Positions 12,501 to 23,459 of a DNA stretch of 64,000 nucleotides are shown piece after piece. The stretch lies in the NCBI GenBank assembly GCA_964035545.1, contig OZ037765.1, forward strand, positions 15,556,698 to 15,620,697, in the 5' to 3' direction. The notes under the pieces are model-generated. The model ran no database searches, was not told the origin of the DNA, and worked only from the letters and a program-made list of their open reading frames with translations. Positions within the stretch are counted from its first letter, which is position 1; each line of letters starts with the position of its first letter. This DNA comes from Bugula neritina. Its lineage: Eukaryota > Bryozoa > Gymnolaemata > Cheilostomatida > Bugulidae. A program made the translations under genes and the position numbers.

Positions 12501-14470
12501 TTTCATTAGGTTAAGATATATTATAGCATCTGTCTGTTTATTACAATATATTAAAATTTTTGAAATCCATGGCAATATATTGCAGTGTATCACAGTTTTT
12601 TTTCTCAATGTATTACGGCGTATTACAGCACATTACAGCATATAACGTTGTATTACAGTCTATTATAGTGTGTTCATGTGCTTTACAGTGTATTGTAGTG
12701 ATTTATAATATGTTTCAGTGTATGACAATGTGTTACAGTATCTTTTAGTCTATTACAATGCATTACAGTTTAGGAAATTTTTTTCTGTATATATTTCTGT
12801 ATATCACAGATATTGTCAATGTATTAGATTGTATTACAGTATAATACACTGTATAACATTTGTACTACAGTCTTTTAAGGTGTACCTAGCTACTTTACAG
12901 TGCGTTATTGCATTTTACCGTATGTTTCAGTATATTATAATGTATTACAGTATATATCTAAGTGTATTACAGAATATTACAGTGTATTGCGATTTATTGC
13001 AGCATGTTTTAGTATTTTCATCTATTACAATGTATTACAGTGCAATATATATGTGTTACAGTATATTTCACTTTGTTACTATGTATTACAGTGTATTGCA
13101 ACGTATTATAGTATGTTGCAGCACATTACAATGTATTGCAATATATTTCAGTGTATTATAATGCATTATGGTGTGTTGAAACTTAAACAGTATGTTTCAG
13201 TATAAAACAATATATTGCAGTATGTCTGAGTGTGTAACAACGTATTACAGTGTATTACGGTTTATCGCAGTATGTTTCAGCATATTAAAATGTATTACAG
13301 TATCTTTCAGTCTACTACAATGCATTACACTTTATTAGAAGTTTGAGAAGCAAATTTTTGTTTAAAACAATGTTTTACATTATATTTCAGTCTATTACAA
13401 TGTATTACAGTTTTTGAAAGTGTAATGCAGTACCTTACAGTTTATCACAGGTGTTGACATTGTATTACAGTTTATTACAGCATATTACAGCCTAAACATT
13501 GTACTACAGTCACTTACAGTGTTTTTCAGCACTTTACAGTGTGTTACAGTATATTACAGTATGTTTAAGTATATTAAATTGTATTACAGTGTATTACGGT
13601 TTATTACCATATTTTTCAATCTTTAACAGTTTTCAAAAGTCTAATGCTGTATCTTACACTGTATCACAGTTTTCGACGATGTATTACAGCTTACAATGAC
13701 ATAATACAGTTTATAACATTGTACTACAGTCTATAACAGTGCGCTTATGCACTTTACAGTGCGTTATAGCAAATTACAGTATATTTCAGTATATTACAAT
13801 GTGTTATAGTATATTTCAGTCTATTACAATGCATTACAGTTTATGAAAGTGAATTGCGGTATATTACTGTATAACCCAAAATTTGTCAACGTATTACATT
13901 GTATTGTACTATATTGCACGAAATAACATTTTACTACCATATATTACAATGTGTTTATGTACTTTACATTGTGTTATTGAATTTTACAAATTGTTTCAGT
14001 ATCTTACAATGTATTACAGTTTTTGAAAGTGCAATGTAGTATATTACAATGCATCACGGGTTATGACATTGTATTACAGTGTATTACAGCATATTACAGC
14101 ATATAACAACGTAATACAGTCCGTTACAGTGTTTTTCAGTAATTTATGGTTTGTTACAGTATATTACAGTATGTTTTAGTATAATGCAATACATTGTAAT
14201 ATTATTACAATGTATTGCATTATATTTCAGTGTACTACAATGTATCACGGTGTGTTAAAACTTATTACAGTATATTTCAGTGTATAATAATGTACTACAG
14301 TGTAATACGGTTTATCACAGTGTGTTTCATTATATTACAATGTATTAAAGTAGCCTTCAGTCTATTACATTATATTAGATTATTACAGTTTATTAGATTA
14401 TTTTGAAACCTATTATTGTTTATTGCAATGTTTTACATTATGTTTCAGTTTATTACAATGTGTTGCAGCG
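9577..14470. repeat. Degenerate 10-bp minisatellite, about 4.9 kb
   Basis: A continuous array whose consensus is TGTATTACAG, with frequent variants TATTACAATG, TGTATTTCAG and TGTATAACAT. The unit is 10 bp and the spacing is kept so well that ORFs of 60-147 codons run through in all frames (Tyr/Leu/Gln/Cys/Val-rich, no complexity); these are not genes. Larger blocks recur: a segment beginning TTTTTGAAAGTGCAATGCAG followed by a cluster of less typical units appears about ten times (for example near 9711, 10080, 11010, 11591, 11960, 13411, 14021). This shows higher-order duplication at irregular spacings of a few hundred bp. Confidence 0.95.
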
Positions 14471-14621
14471 TATACTGTGTCCTACTATACTGTGTTACGA
14501 TACTGTATAACTGTACTGTGTATCCATATGCTGGGTATTACTATACTGCGTATTACTATATTGCGTAATAATATTATACTGATGTGTGATATTATACTGT
14601 GTATACTATACTGTGTGTTAC
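14471..14621. repeat. 15-bp minisatellite, left block
   Basis: The unit changes here to the 15-bp type (TGTATTACTATACTG). About 120 bp is nearly identical to 21912..22015 in the right-hand array, so both blocks belong to one array or its duplication. The BEL1 element follows directly. Confidence 0.8.
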
Positions 14622-15073
14622 TGTATTGGTATGCCACCCAGATGTATTGGCAGGCAGCTAATCATTAAAGCTTTCAAGCTTCAAAGCTTTCACCAAAGCT
14701 ACTATTAGCTGGCAGAGCTAGTGCATTCACTGTACTGCATGAGTCAGTGTATCATGATCAAACCGCCATATTTACACTCTTTGTAAGAATAAACTATCGG
14801 TTTCGGTATTGTGATGGCTAAGAATTTTACCTACGCATCAATATTGTAAGTTTATTAGAATTATAATAGTTCATGTCAATTTTTTTGGTTCTGTAATGTT
14901 CATGGTGTTCCTCTGAATTTTGATTTATATTGTGACTACTTACTTATACAATTTCTAATGTTTCCCATTTTTCTAGGGTATGATTTGACAGCTAATAAAC
15001 TCGAAAACCTGTTGCCAAGTTGGCTAGTAGTTAAAGCATATCTTGCAACCAGACACAAACACAAACCGATACA
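14622..15073 (+). repeat. 5' LTR of BEL1
   Basis: A 452-bp LTR, starting TGTATTGGTATGCC and ending ACCGATACA. Differences from the right copy are few (for example T/C near 14659 and 14987). It contains a good splice-acceptor-like TTTTTCTAG about 100 bp before its end. Confidence 0.85.
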
Positions 15074-15096
15074 GTACCAATATTGCTGAGGCTGAC

Positions 15097-16728
15097 ATGG
15101 ATCGACAGGACATAGTTAATCTCAAAAAGCAACGTACTACTCTGAGGTCTAAGGTAACAATGCTAACTAATCTCATAGAATCAGCAATCTCTAGTAGCAA
15201 CTCTACACAAGTGGAATGCCTGCGATCTCAGCTTGAATCTACATATCAAGAGTTTCTAACTATCCATTATGACTTTTTGGAGTACGTTTCATCAGATGAG
15301 TCTATGGAAGACATTGCTTATGTTAATAAGATGAGCCCAGTAGAGTACTATCAAACTGTAAAGGCTAGTTATGACAAAGCTATTTCTGACTGTAATACTT
15401 GGCATAGTAAATTCTATAAAATCTAGCACAGCCTTATTTTAGCAATTAAGAAAGCCAATGGATTAGCTGCTGATTGTACTGACAATACTCTTATCACTGA
15501 ACCTCATAGGAAATGTGTAGCTCTTTCAAAAAGTTTGGCAAATACCATAGGTTTTTCTGATTTATTATTAGAACTAGACGAAGTTATTTTATCTTTAGAT
15601 TATTGTATGTCTAAGTTTACTCTTATGTCAAGGGCTCAGTCACAGAGCATGAATTTCGAACACTGTGAATCTGATCCGTCCATGGTCCAGTCCGGTCTCG
15701 CGGAGAGCGGTGTGGGTGGGGGGTCACCTTCAGACGGCGCGAGTCATGCACCGACTATGGTCGCGTCGAGTCGGTTGTTTCCTCCTAGATCACAGCCTAG
15801 CACACATGAGGCTACTCTTGCACCAAATCCAGGTATCACAGCAAGCGGTAGTGATAGGCAGGTACTATGGGAAGATCACACATCCGGTGAAGCTTTGGCA
15901 TCAAATCCAGGTGTCATAGCAAGTACCAATGTCAGAGATGTTCGTTCTTCTACGTTCTCAGTACGTGATCTACAAGGTAGTACTGATCGTGCAGCTCATT
16001 CTGAATTTTTGATTCACGGCGCAACTTCCTCGGTTGTCAATGCATATGATAGCTACCTTAATGGAACTAGTCAAATAAGTTATGACTCTAGACATACAGG
16101 TGGAAATAATTTCAATTCATCTATACATAAAACTCATTCACAACCCAAGCCATTTAACGGCACCAGATATCATTGGCCGGAATTTAGGTCAGTATGGCTA
16201 AGATATGCCACTATGTTTTACGATGATGTTGATAGGGCTTGTGAATTAAAAGAATTTCTCACAGGCGAAGCTCTGGAGATGGTTCAGCCAATTTTCGCAA
16301 CTCAGCCTCAAGCTTACGAGAGAATGATGTGTAGATTAGAAGAGGTCTACAATGATCCTAGCATGAGTGTGCAAGCAGTCTTCAACAGTCTACAAGAACT
16401 AAAGCCAGTAAAAGAAGGAGATGCACGAGAACTCGTCGAAATGGCCAATGCAGTGGAAAGTTCGTACAGCCAACTCGGTGAAGTGGGACTTTTGCAAACT
16501 GTTACGCTGCCACAGGTCGATACTCTTGCAAACCTATTACCTACAAGCATTAGACGGGACTGGGATAAACACTTTCACTCACTTACTCACGAGGAGAGAA
16601 TCAAGCCATTCCCACACCTCATGAGGTTTCTAGACCAGGAACGGCAAATAGTCCTCAGACGCATAGAAACTGTAAACCCGCAGTCCTCCAGTATGCATAA
16701 ACAGAAGGTGAAAGCGTTCCACGCTTAA
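15097..16728 (+). pseudogene. gag: BEL1 gag
   Basis: Start chosen at ATG 15097 (MDRQDIVNLKKQR), just after the LTR; an open frame also extends upstream into the LTR. The first ~110 residues form a helical, coiled-coil-like domain. A TAG stop at 15424 interrupts the frame, which then continues in register for 430 codons through a Ser/Thr-rich linker and the DUF1759-like Gag core (WPEFRSVWLRYATMFYDD ... LPTSIRRDWDKHF). A TAA at 16726 ends it before the zinc knuckle, which lies in the same frame. In copy BEL1b the first stop is AAG, so a single A-to-T change made it. Function when intact: capsid assembly. Confidence 0.85.
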
Positions 16729-18198
16729 AGTAGTGGCCCAAAGTCTAGTAGTAACAGGTCTATTAATAATAGCAAAATCATTGATAGTAAGAATTACTGT
16801 TTTATTCATCGCAGTGAGCGTCATTGTCTTGTTGAGTGCAGAAATTTCTTGGCGTTGTCTGTAGATGAAAGATACAAGTTAATAAAAACTAATTCTCTAT
16901 GTGTTAGGTGCTTGGGTACCCATGAGCCTAAGTGCTGTCCAAATTTCCGAACCCCTTGTTCAGTCTGTGATAAAACAACTCACCATGTATTATTGTGCAT
17001 CAAATCAGCTGAAACTAATACACATACCAATTGTAATACCAACAAGAATAAACTAAAAGCTGATCAAATTCAGCACAAGAGTAACAAGAATTCTGAAACG
17101 TCTGCTGTTAGCACCACGGTCCATGTGGCTCCTAATCATGGAGCGCACAATCATCCAGGAAATGCTACAGTATTTGCCATTCAGCAGGCCCAAGTAGTGG
17201 GTACATCTCATACAGCTATTATATTCTTTGACGGCGGATCCAATGCTTCATTCATATCGGAGAGAACTGCTAAAGCGTGGGGTGCACGACGGATAGATAA
17301 GGTGAATTTGGAAATGAACACACTTGGAGAACATGAAGTTAGCGAAACTTCTACTATTTATGAAGTAAAGTTACAAACTCCAAAGGGAAAGACCTTTGCG
17401 ATTTTAGCTTACAGCCTTTGGAAACTCACAGGGGCTATCAACAGGCCACTTGATGCAAACATCCTCGAATCTCTCTTCCCGAAAGTAGATACTCACAAGC
17501 TATTGAAGAAGACGAGACCTATCGACCTGCTAATTGGTAACGATCTCCTTGGATTGCATCCAAAACACCAAGTTGATCAAGCAGAACCTAACCTCTATGT
17601 ATATTCCGGACCCTTTGGACTGTGTGTGCAGGGATCACACCCGGCCCTTAGCAACTTTTCTACACTTCCATCCACATTCTTTCATGTACAGGCTACCATG
17701 ACGCATGAGAAGTTAGAGGAAGTTGAATTTTCTCAAAGCATTCACAACGACATGCTCAACAGTTGTGATTTGGACTTGTCTACAGTTTCTTCACCGGCCT
17801 ACAGTGTCAATAGTCCCGACGCATCTCCCAGTCAGTTTGCAAAGTCATTTTCAAAACCTCAGACTATTATAGATTGTGGTGAATCACATACTATAGCCAC
17901 TGAATGTTGTACGATTGAGTTCGCCGATGACTCAGACCCGTTACAGAGCCCGGGAGACCCAGTCACTGAGTCTGCAGAACAAATCGATTCTGGACAGGTG
18001 AACAGATCTTTAGAAGTCAATGAATCTACACCCATGTCTATAGAGATTAAAAGAAAGTATGAATTTACTAGCAGTACCTCTATCACACAATCCACACCTG
18101 TTTTGACCAATGAGAGGGCAGAATCTAGAGTGACTGCTAAAGGGGTAAACAAAGCTGCAGCTAAATGTCGTATAGCACCCATAAAACAACAACTCTAG
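16729..18198 (+). pseudogene. pol: BEL1 zinc knuckle, protease and RT-deletion junction
   Basis: Same frame as gag. Cys/His clusters (CFIHRSERHCLVEC, CVRCLGTHEPKCC, CSVCDKTTHHVLLC) are followed by the aspartic protease core (IIFFDGGSNASFISER, later LLIGNDLLGLHP) typical of BEL/Pao (DUF1758-like). Downstream of the protease is a Ser/Thr/Glu-rich stretch with none of the expected RT motifs (no YVDD-like site). It then joins directly to SKCRIAPIKQQ-type RNase H sequence at about 18150, so the whole RT palm is deleted. A TAG at 18196 breaks the frame. Confidence 0.8.
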
Positions 18199-18678
18199 AT
18201 TCCTCAACTAGAACTCAATGCGGCCATATTGTCAAAGAGAGGCAAACGAGTTATCAAGACTGAAATGCGCTATGAGTTTGAGAAAGTTTATTGGCCTATA
18301 GATTCTGAAACGGTTCTCAAGATGCTCCAAAAGAAGTCAACAAGGTTTCATGTTTACGAGGGTGTACGCATCGGAGAAATTCAGGGAGCAACCAGTGGGG
18401 ATATGAGCTGCTGGCACTGGGTAAGTGGCAAGGAAAACACAGCAGATTGGCTTACAAGAGGGAAGCCTGTCAATGACATTGGACCTGCGAGTGAATGGTA
18501 GAGAGGCCCAAATTTTCTCTATCTGCCAGAGGATCAATGGGATATAAAATCGCCATCTGACTCGAATGAGCTTGTCTTTGGAGAGAAGAAAATAGTTTAC
18601 ACCGTCACTGCATCAACAGAAGTCCAATTATTTATTAAATATGAAAATTTCAGCAGTTTCAAGAGTCTAACCTGGACA
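18199..18678 (+). pseudogene. pol: BEL1 RNase H remnant
   Basis: Continues in the same frame: IPQLELNAAILSKRGKRV, IDSETVLKMLQ (the catalytic Asp of Pao RNase H) and WVSGKENTADWLTRGK, a motif conserved at the RNase H end of BEL/Pao pol. A TAG at 18499 interrupts the Trp-rich linker that follows. The domain would remove RNA from RNA:DNA hybrids. The fragment is readable but truncated at its N-terminus by the RT deletion. Confidence 0.8.
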
Positions 18679-20122
18679 ATGGCTCGAGTTTGCAACATCT
18701 TCAAGTACAAAAGTTTTAAGGAAATCCAATCTGATCTCATCACCGTGGAAGATCTACGGCAAACCAAACTCTACTTACTGAAGCAGGTACAACACACTAT
18801 AGATTCCGAGTTGAACAAGATTAAAGGGAAATATACAAGACTTCACCCCATTAAGACAGAGAGTGGAGTATGGATAGTAGGCAGTAGACTCCTAAGGCAT
18901 AACCCCATGACAGCGATTAAAACGCACACGCAATCAATCCTTCCCCACCACTCACTACTTTACCTACTTGGCAATGCGGCAGGCACATACAGACAGCTAT
19001 CACCGTAGCCGAGATGCAACACTCGCAAGATTCCGAGAAGAGTTTTGGACTATGCAGGGATCCAAGGTTGCTAGAGGCATAGTAACATCATGCCAAATGT
19101 GTCGACTCAAACAACCTCACTTTACTGATCAACTGATGGGAAGTCTACCTACAGATCGAATAACGACTGGACCGCCGTTCAACAATGTAATGATAGATCT
19201 TTTTGGTCCGTATAATGAGAGAGGAGAAAAACAGACTAGAACTTCGAGCAAAGCTTATGGAGTAATATTCACAGACATTAGTTCACGAGCAGCACACATC
19301 GACGCAGTTTTCGGATATGACAGTGATTCTTTCCTGTTGGCATTAACTCGATTTGTCAACATTCGTGGCTGGGCATCCAAGATTTATTCTGATCCTGGAA
19401 CACAGTTAGCTGGAGCAGAAAAAGAACTCAAAGATATGTGGAGACGCATGGACAAAGGTTCTATCAAGAAAACCAGTGCAGAAAATGGGTTGCAATGGGA
19501 ATTTGGACCCGGTGACAGCCCCTGGTATCAGGGCGCTGCTGAATCACTCATAAAGGCTGTCAAGAGATGTTTCACATTTTCAATGAGCAACCGCCGGCTT
19601 TCACCTACAGAATTTCTCACAATCTGCACTGAAGCTGCAAACACACTAAACGAAAGGCCATTGGGATTACTGCCAGATTCAGACTCCAAGATCAACATAT
19701 TAACACCTAACTGTCAACTTATTGGACGACCCTTCATCAAGAATCCTGGCAACTGGAATACAGACTACTCCTTAAGGGGGCAACTGGCTCTGGTAAATAC
19801 AGTCTCAGATGACTTCTGGCGGAAGTGGACCAAATTGTATGCACCCACACTGATTCATCACCAAAAGTGGCATACCCCAAGACGAAACTTTCAGGTGGGA
19901 GATGTTGTAGTTGTTATGGATCCAAATCAGCTGCGTAATCAGTATAAACTAGCTCGAGTACATCAAGTATATCCGAGCAAGGATGGCGTAGTAAGGAAAG
20001 TAGCCCTTTCCTACAAAAACTATAAGGTAGCAGGGAAACTGAGGGACTATGTAGACTGTAATGACACTATCATAACCCGCAGCGTGCATAGGTTGGCTTT
20101 ATTAACTGAAGTGAACCCATAA
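18679..20122 (+). pseudogene. pol: BEL1 integrase
   Basis: The integrase is the best-preserved part. Visible are an HHCC-type N-terminal zinc site (HTDSYHRSRD ... CQMCRL), the first Asp in VMIDLFGPYNE, the second in YSDPGTQLAG and the Glu in GAAESLIKAVKRC, so the DDE triad is complete. A DUF5641-like C-terminal domain (WHTPRRNFQVGDVVVVMD ... ARVHQVYPSKDG) follows and ends RSVHRLALLTEVNP. One frameshift at about 18970-19008 separates the first ~100 codons from the rest. From 18968 the frame is open for 384 codons. Without RT and with upstream stops it cannot be translated as part of Gag-Pol. Confidence 0.85.
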
Positions 20123-20351
20123 ATGACTGATCTACCTTCTTGGCCGCGTGTACGCTCGTGTCGCTGGAGGGGTTTGCATTCAACCGTTTTTCGGGGGACA
20201 GGCTGGTGCGCGGAGGGGTCAGCGGATTGGTGCAAGAATTTCATGGTCTGTGACTGATACTATTTTGTTTTGTTTGTTTTGTTTGTTTTGATTTACATAA
20301 TTTATCAATATTTGTCAGAATAGTATCTGCCAAACAATTCGACTCCACCGA
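20123..20351 (+). other. BEL1 3' untranslated segment
   Basis: 229 bp between the integrase stop and the 3' LTR. It contains a GC-rich stretch with short purine runs (GGGGGACAGG, GGAGGGG) and a (TTTTG/TTTG)n run at about 20262-20290. The bases just before the LTR (ACTCCACCGA) are not a polypurine tract, which is unusual for an LTR element. Confidence 0.5.
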
Positions 20352-20803
20352 TGTATTGGTATGCCACCCAGATGTATTGGCAGGCAGCCAATCATTAAAG
20401 CTTTCAAGCTTCAAAGCTTTCACCAAAGCTACTATTAGCTGGCAGAGCTAGTGCATTCACTGTACTGCATGAGTCAGTGTATCATGATCAAACCGCCATA
20501 TTTACACTTTTTGTAAGAATAAACTATCGGTTTCGGTATTGTGATGGCTAAGAATTTTACCTACGCATCAATATTGTAAGTTTATTAGAATTATAATAGT
20601 TCATGTCAATTTTTTTGGTTCTGTAATGTTCATGGTGTTCCTCTGAATTTTGATTTATATTGTGACTACTTACTTATACAATTTCTAATGTTTCCCATTT
20701 TTCTAGGGTACGATTTGACAGCTAATAAACTCGAAAACCTGTTGCCAAGTTGGCTAGTAGTTAAAGCATATCTTGCAACCAGACACAAACACAAACCGAT
20801 ACA
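20352..20803 (+). repeat. 3' LTR of BEL1
   Basis: 452 bp, about 99% identical by eye to the left LTR (three differences noted). Followed by GTTAC, the candidate target duplication, and then by the 15-bp minisatellite. Confidence 0.85.
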
Positions 20804-22172
20804 GTTACTATACTTGGTGTTAATATACTGTGCATTACTATACTGTACATTACTATCCTGTGTAATACTACACTGTCTATTACTGTACTGTGTATTCGTT
20901 TATTGTGTATTACTATACTGTGTATTACTTTACTTTGTATCGCTATATGTTTTTTTCTACACTGTGTACTACTATACTGTCTTTTCCTATACCGTGTATC
21001 ATTGTACCGTGCATTACTTATATACCGTGTACTACTAGACTGTTAATTATTACACTCTGTGTTACTATACTGTGTAGTACTGTATTGTGTATTACTATAC
21101 TGTGTGTTACTAAATTGTGTACTAATATACTGTGCATTACTATACTGTAGATTAATATACTGTTTATTACTGTGCTGTGTATTCATATACTATGAATTAC
21201 TATACTGTGTAATATTATAATATGCGTTTCTATACTGTGTATTACTGTACTGCATGTTACTATACTGCATGTTACTATACCGTGTATTTTTATACTGTGT
21301 ATTAACATCCTGTGTATTACTATACTTTGGATACTATACTGTGTATTACTATACTGTGTATTACTCTACTGTGTATTCATATAGTGTGTACTAATATACT
21401 GTGTATTACTATACTTTCTATTACTATACCGTGTATTACTGCACCGTGTGTTATTATACCATGTATTACTGGACTGTGTACTCATATACTTTGCATTACA
21501 ATCCTGTATTACTATACTGTGTATTACTAGACTGTGTATTGATATACTGTGTATTACTATACTGCATAATACTATGCTGCGTAGTACCATACTGTGTATT
21601 ACTATACTTTGTAAACTATACTGTGTATTACTATACTGCGTATTTTATATACTGTCTATGTTTCACTGTGTTTTACTGTACTGTGTATTCATATAGTGTG
21701 TATTAATATCTGGTGTATTACTATACTGTGTATTACTATACTGCGTATTCTACACTGTGTATTACTATAAGGTGTATTACTATATTGTATATCACTAGAC
21801 TGTAGGTTAGTATACTGTGCATTACTATAATATGCAATATTATACTGTGTATTACTACACTGTCTATTTCTATACTGTCTATTACTATACTGTGTATTAC
21901 TAAACTGTGTCTTACTATACTGTAATACGATACTGTATAACTGTACTGTGTATCCATATGCTGGGTATTACTATACTGTGTATTAATATACTGTGTATCG
22001 CTATACTGCGTAATAAAATACTTGGTAGTAATATACTGTGTAATACTATACTGCCTATTACGATACTGTCTATTACTATGCTGTGTATTACTATACTGTG
22101 TATTACTATGATGTGTTTTACTATACTGTATTGCTATGCTGCGTATTACTATAATGCCTATTAATTTATGCC
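20804..22172. repeat. 15-bp minisatellite, main block
   Basis: An array of TATACTGTGTATTAC units (15 bp) with scattered point variants and occasional one-base indels. As 15 is divisible by 3, long artificial ORFs (Cys/Ile/Leu/Tyr-rich) appear in several frames. The array ends next to helicase-like sequence. Confidence 0.95.
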
Positions 22173-22176
22173 TTGC

Positions 22177-22254
22177 AAAGTAATTCACAGGTTTACATAT
22201 TCTAGTACCCACCAATATTCACAGACAGAGTAGGGGCTACCTCTTCAAGGTGTC
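22177..22254 (+). pseudogene. DEAD-box helicase exon relic, copy 1
   Basis: About 78 bp closely matches the start of copy 2 (22824..22900). It still reads VPTNIHRQS before small changes ruin the rest of the Q-motif region. It breaks off after CAAGGTGTC, where an LTR-like segment begins. The array end plus this exon start occur twice, so a duplication is likely. Confidence 0.6.
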
Positions 22255-22582
22255 CTGAGTCCGAGTTCGGCAAGTGGATGCCGAAAGACTGAATGTCGGT
22301 TACCGACATAATCAGTGTCAGTTACCGACATGATGAATGTCGCCATACCCTACTGAAATTTGGCCCGCTGTCGGTCGGAGGTTCTAGAAGTCCTTTGTCT
22401 GGCTAGTATAAAAGGAAGCTCATTTTAGAGCTTCAGTCACTTGAGGACTGGAGCTCGGACTGGAAGGATCTAGACTACAATAAAGTTACACGCACACTAC
22501 TTCAGCACTCTCTCTTGTCTCTTCTACAACAAGGAGTTATGTTCTCTGCCTGATTTCATCCAATAACCCACAAGTTACTACA
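22255..22582 (+). repeat. LTR-like segment with TATA box and polyA signal
   Basis: Non-array sequence between the two exon copies. It has LTR-like order: two near-perfect palindromes TGTCGGTTACCGACA (22294..22308) and TGTCAGTTACCGACA (22316..22330), TATAAAA at 22407..22413, AATAAA at 22479..22484, and the end CCCACAAGTTACTACA. That end resembles the end of the LTR-like piece at 58817. Target duplications were not identified, so the exact ends are uncertain. Confidence 0.4.
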
Positions 22583-22818
22583 ATGCTATACTGTGTATTA
22601 CTAGAATGTGTGTTAGTATTCTGTGCATTACTAGAATGTGTGTTAGTATTCTGTGCATTACTATACTGTGCAATACTATACTGTGTAATACTATACTGTC
22701 TATTATGATACTGTCTATTACTATTCTGTGTATTACTATACTGTGTATTACTAGGATGTTTATTACTATACTGTATTACTAAGCTGCGTATTATTATAAT
22801 GCGTATTAATATACTGCC
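22583..22818. repeat. 15-bp minisatellite, short block
   Basis: A further ~235 bp of the TATACTGTGTATTAC array, ending immediately before helicase relic copy 2. Confidence 0.9.
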
Positions 22819-22823
22819 TTGGC

Positions 22824-22960
22824 GAGTCATTCACAAGTTTAGATATTCCAGTACCCACCAATATTCAGAGACAGAGTATTGGGCTAGCTCTTCAAGGTGT
22901 CAAGACATTTTGGGGTTAACAAAAATAGGATTGGGTAAAACTCTTGCCTTGCTTGTGCCG
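22824..22960 (+). pseudogene. DDX10/Dbp4-like DEAD-box helicase exon relic, copy 2
   Basis: One frame reads VPTNIQRQSIGLALQG, matching the Q-motif region of DEAD-box RNA helicases and most like the DDX10/Dbp4 subfamily (ribosome biogenesis). After a 2-nt insertion at 22899-22900 the next frame reads QDILGLTKIGLGKTLALLVP, which fits motif I (Walker A, G-x-G-K-T) although the usual AKTGSGKT is altered. The coding stretch ends at CCG followed by GTAAGT, a consensus 5' splice site. It is the only host-gene-like piece seen. The frameshift and changed motif residues make it a pseudogene or duplicated exon; the functional gene would be elsewhere. Confidence 0.65.
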
Positions 22961-23459
22961 GTAAGTGGACACAACTTGATGACTTGATTATCTCTCTGCT
23001 TGCTAAGTGAACTCTCAGACTACTTGATGACTTAAATATCAGATCACTTAAACAATTAAATACTTAGTTAACTTTGCTGGCTTTCTGATGATTTGCTATT
23101 TATATTTTTGACTTGTAGTCATATGTAAACTATATAAATAGTCGCTTTTAGATGGTCAAGGCGCAATCTCTAGCTAAAGTTATAGTCATGGGGTTTGTTA
23201 TTTTGTTACGAAGACATGCTTTGACCACATTTTGTTCTATTTAAAACTTGACTTTCAGTTACTCTGTACATGCAGTAATAAACTTGCCATACTTGAACTT
23301 CAATACTTGGCTTTATATGTAACTCAGCACCATCTCTGAGCAGATTCACATGAATTACGTCCTGAGCAGCGAGCCAGGCAGCCAGATAGAAGAGAAGACT
23401 CAGCCGACCCACCCACAAATGCCCTGTCACCGGCAGAGTATGGCACCTCCTTACCGAGA
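22961..23459. other. No gene recognised
   Basis: AT-rich sequence beginning with the splice-donor-like GTAAGT after the helicase relic, followed by sequence with no recognised motif. The minus-strand frame leading out of the Gypsy fragment G7 continues through it but loses all similarity to pol at about 23460. Confidence 0.4.

Larger units (their letters stand above)
14622..20803 (+). mobile_element. BEL/Pao element BEL1, RT-deleted
   Basis: A 6.2-kb LTR element inside the 15-bp minisatellite. The direct repeats 14622..15073 and 20352..20803 are equal in length, start TG and end CA, and differ at about three positions by eye. GTTAC precedes the left one and follows the right one, a possible 5-bp target duplication, although the array is rich in such motifs. 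Internally there are gag, zinc knuckle, protease, RNase H and integrase, but the reverse transcriptase is missing and there are four in-frame stops and one frameshift. No clear primer-binding site follows the left LTR and no purine tract precedes the right one. Confidence 0.85.

Noticed and set aside
9944-14406. About twenty ORFs of 60-147 codons in the 10-bp array
   Set aside because: All are readings of TGTATTACAG repeats in several frames at once; composition is only Tyr/Val/Leu/Gln/Cys/Ile and there are no domains.
14617-20808. Taking GTTAC as a proven target duplication of BEL1
   Set aside because: The surrounding array contains ATTAC/GTTAC every few units, so a 5-bp match has a real chance of coincidence; kept only as supporting evidence.
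9577-22818. CRISPR array
   Set aside because: Repeats are short, contiguous and without unique spacers, and the sequence is eukaryotic.
20688-22830. Cys/Ile/Tyr-rich ORFs in the 15-bp array
   Set aside because: A unit length divisible by three keeps every frame open; repeat translation, not proteins.
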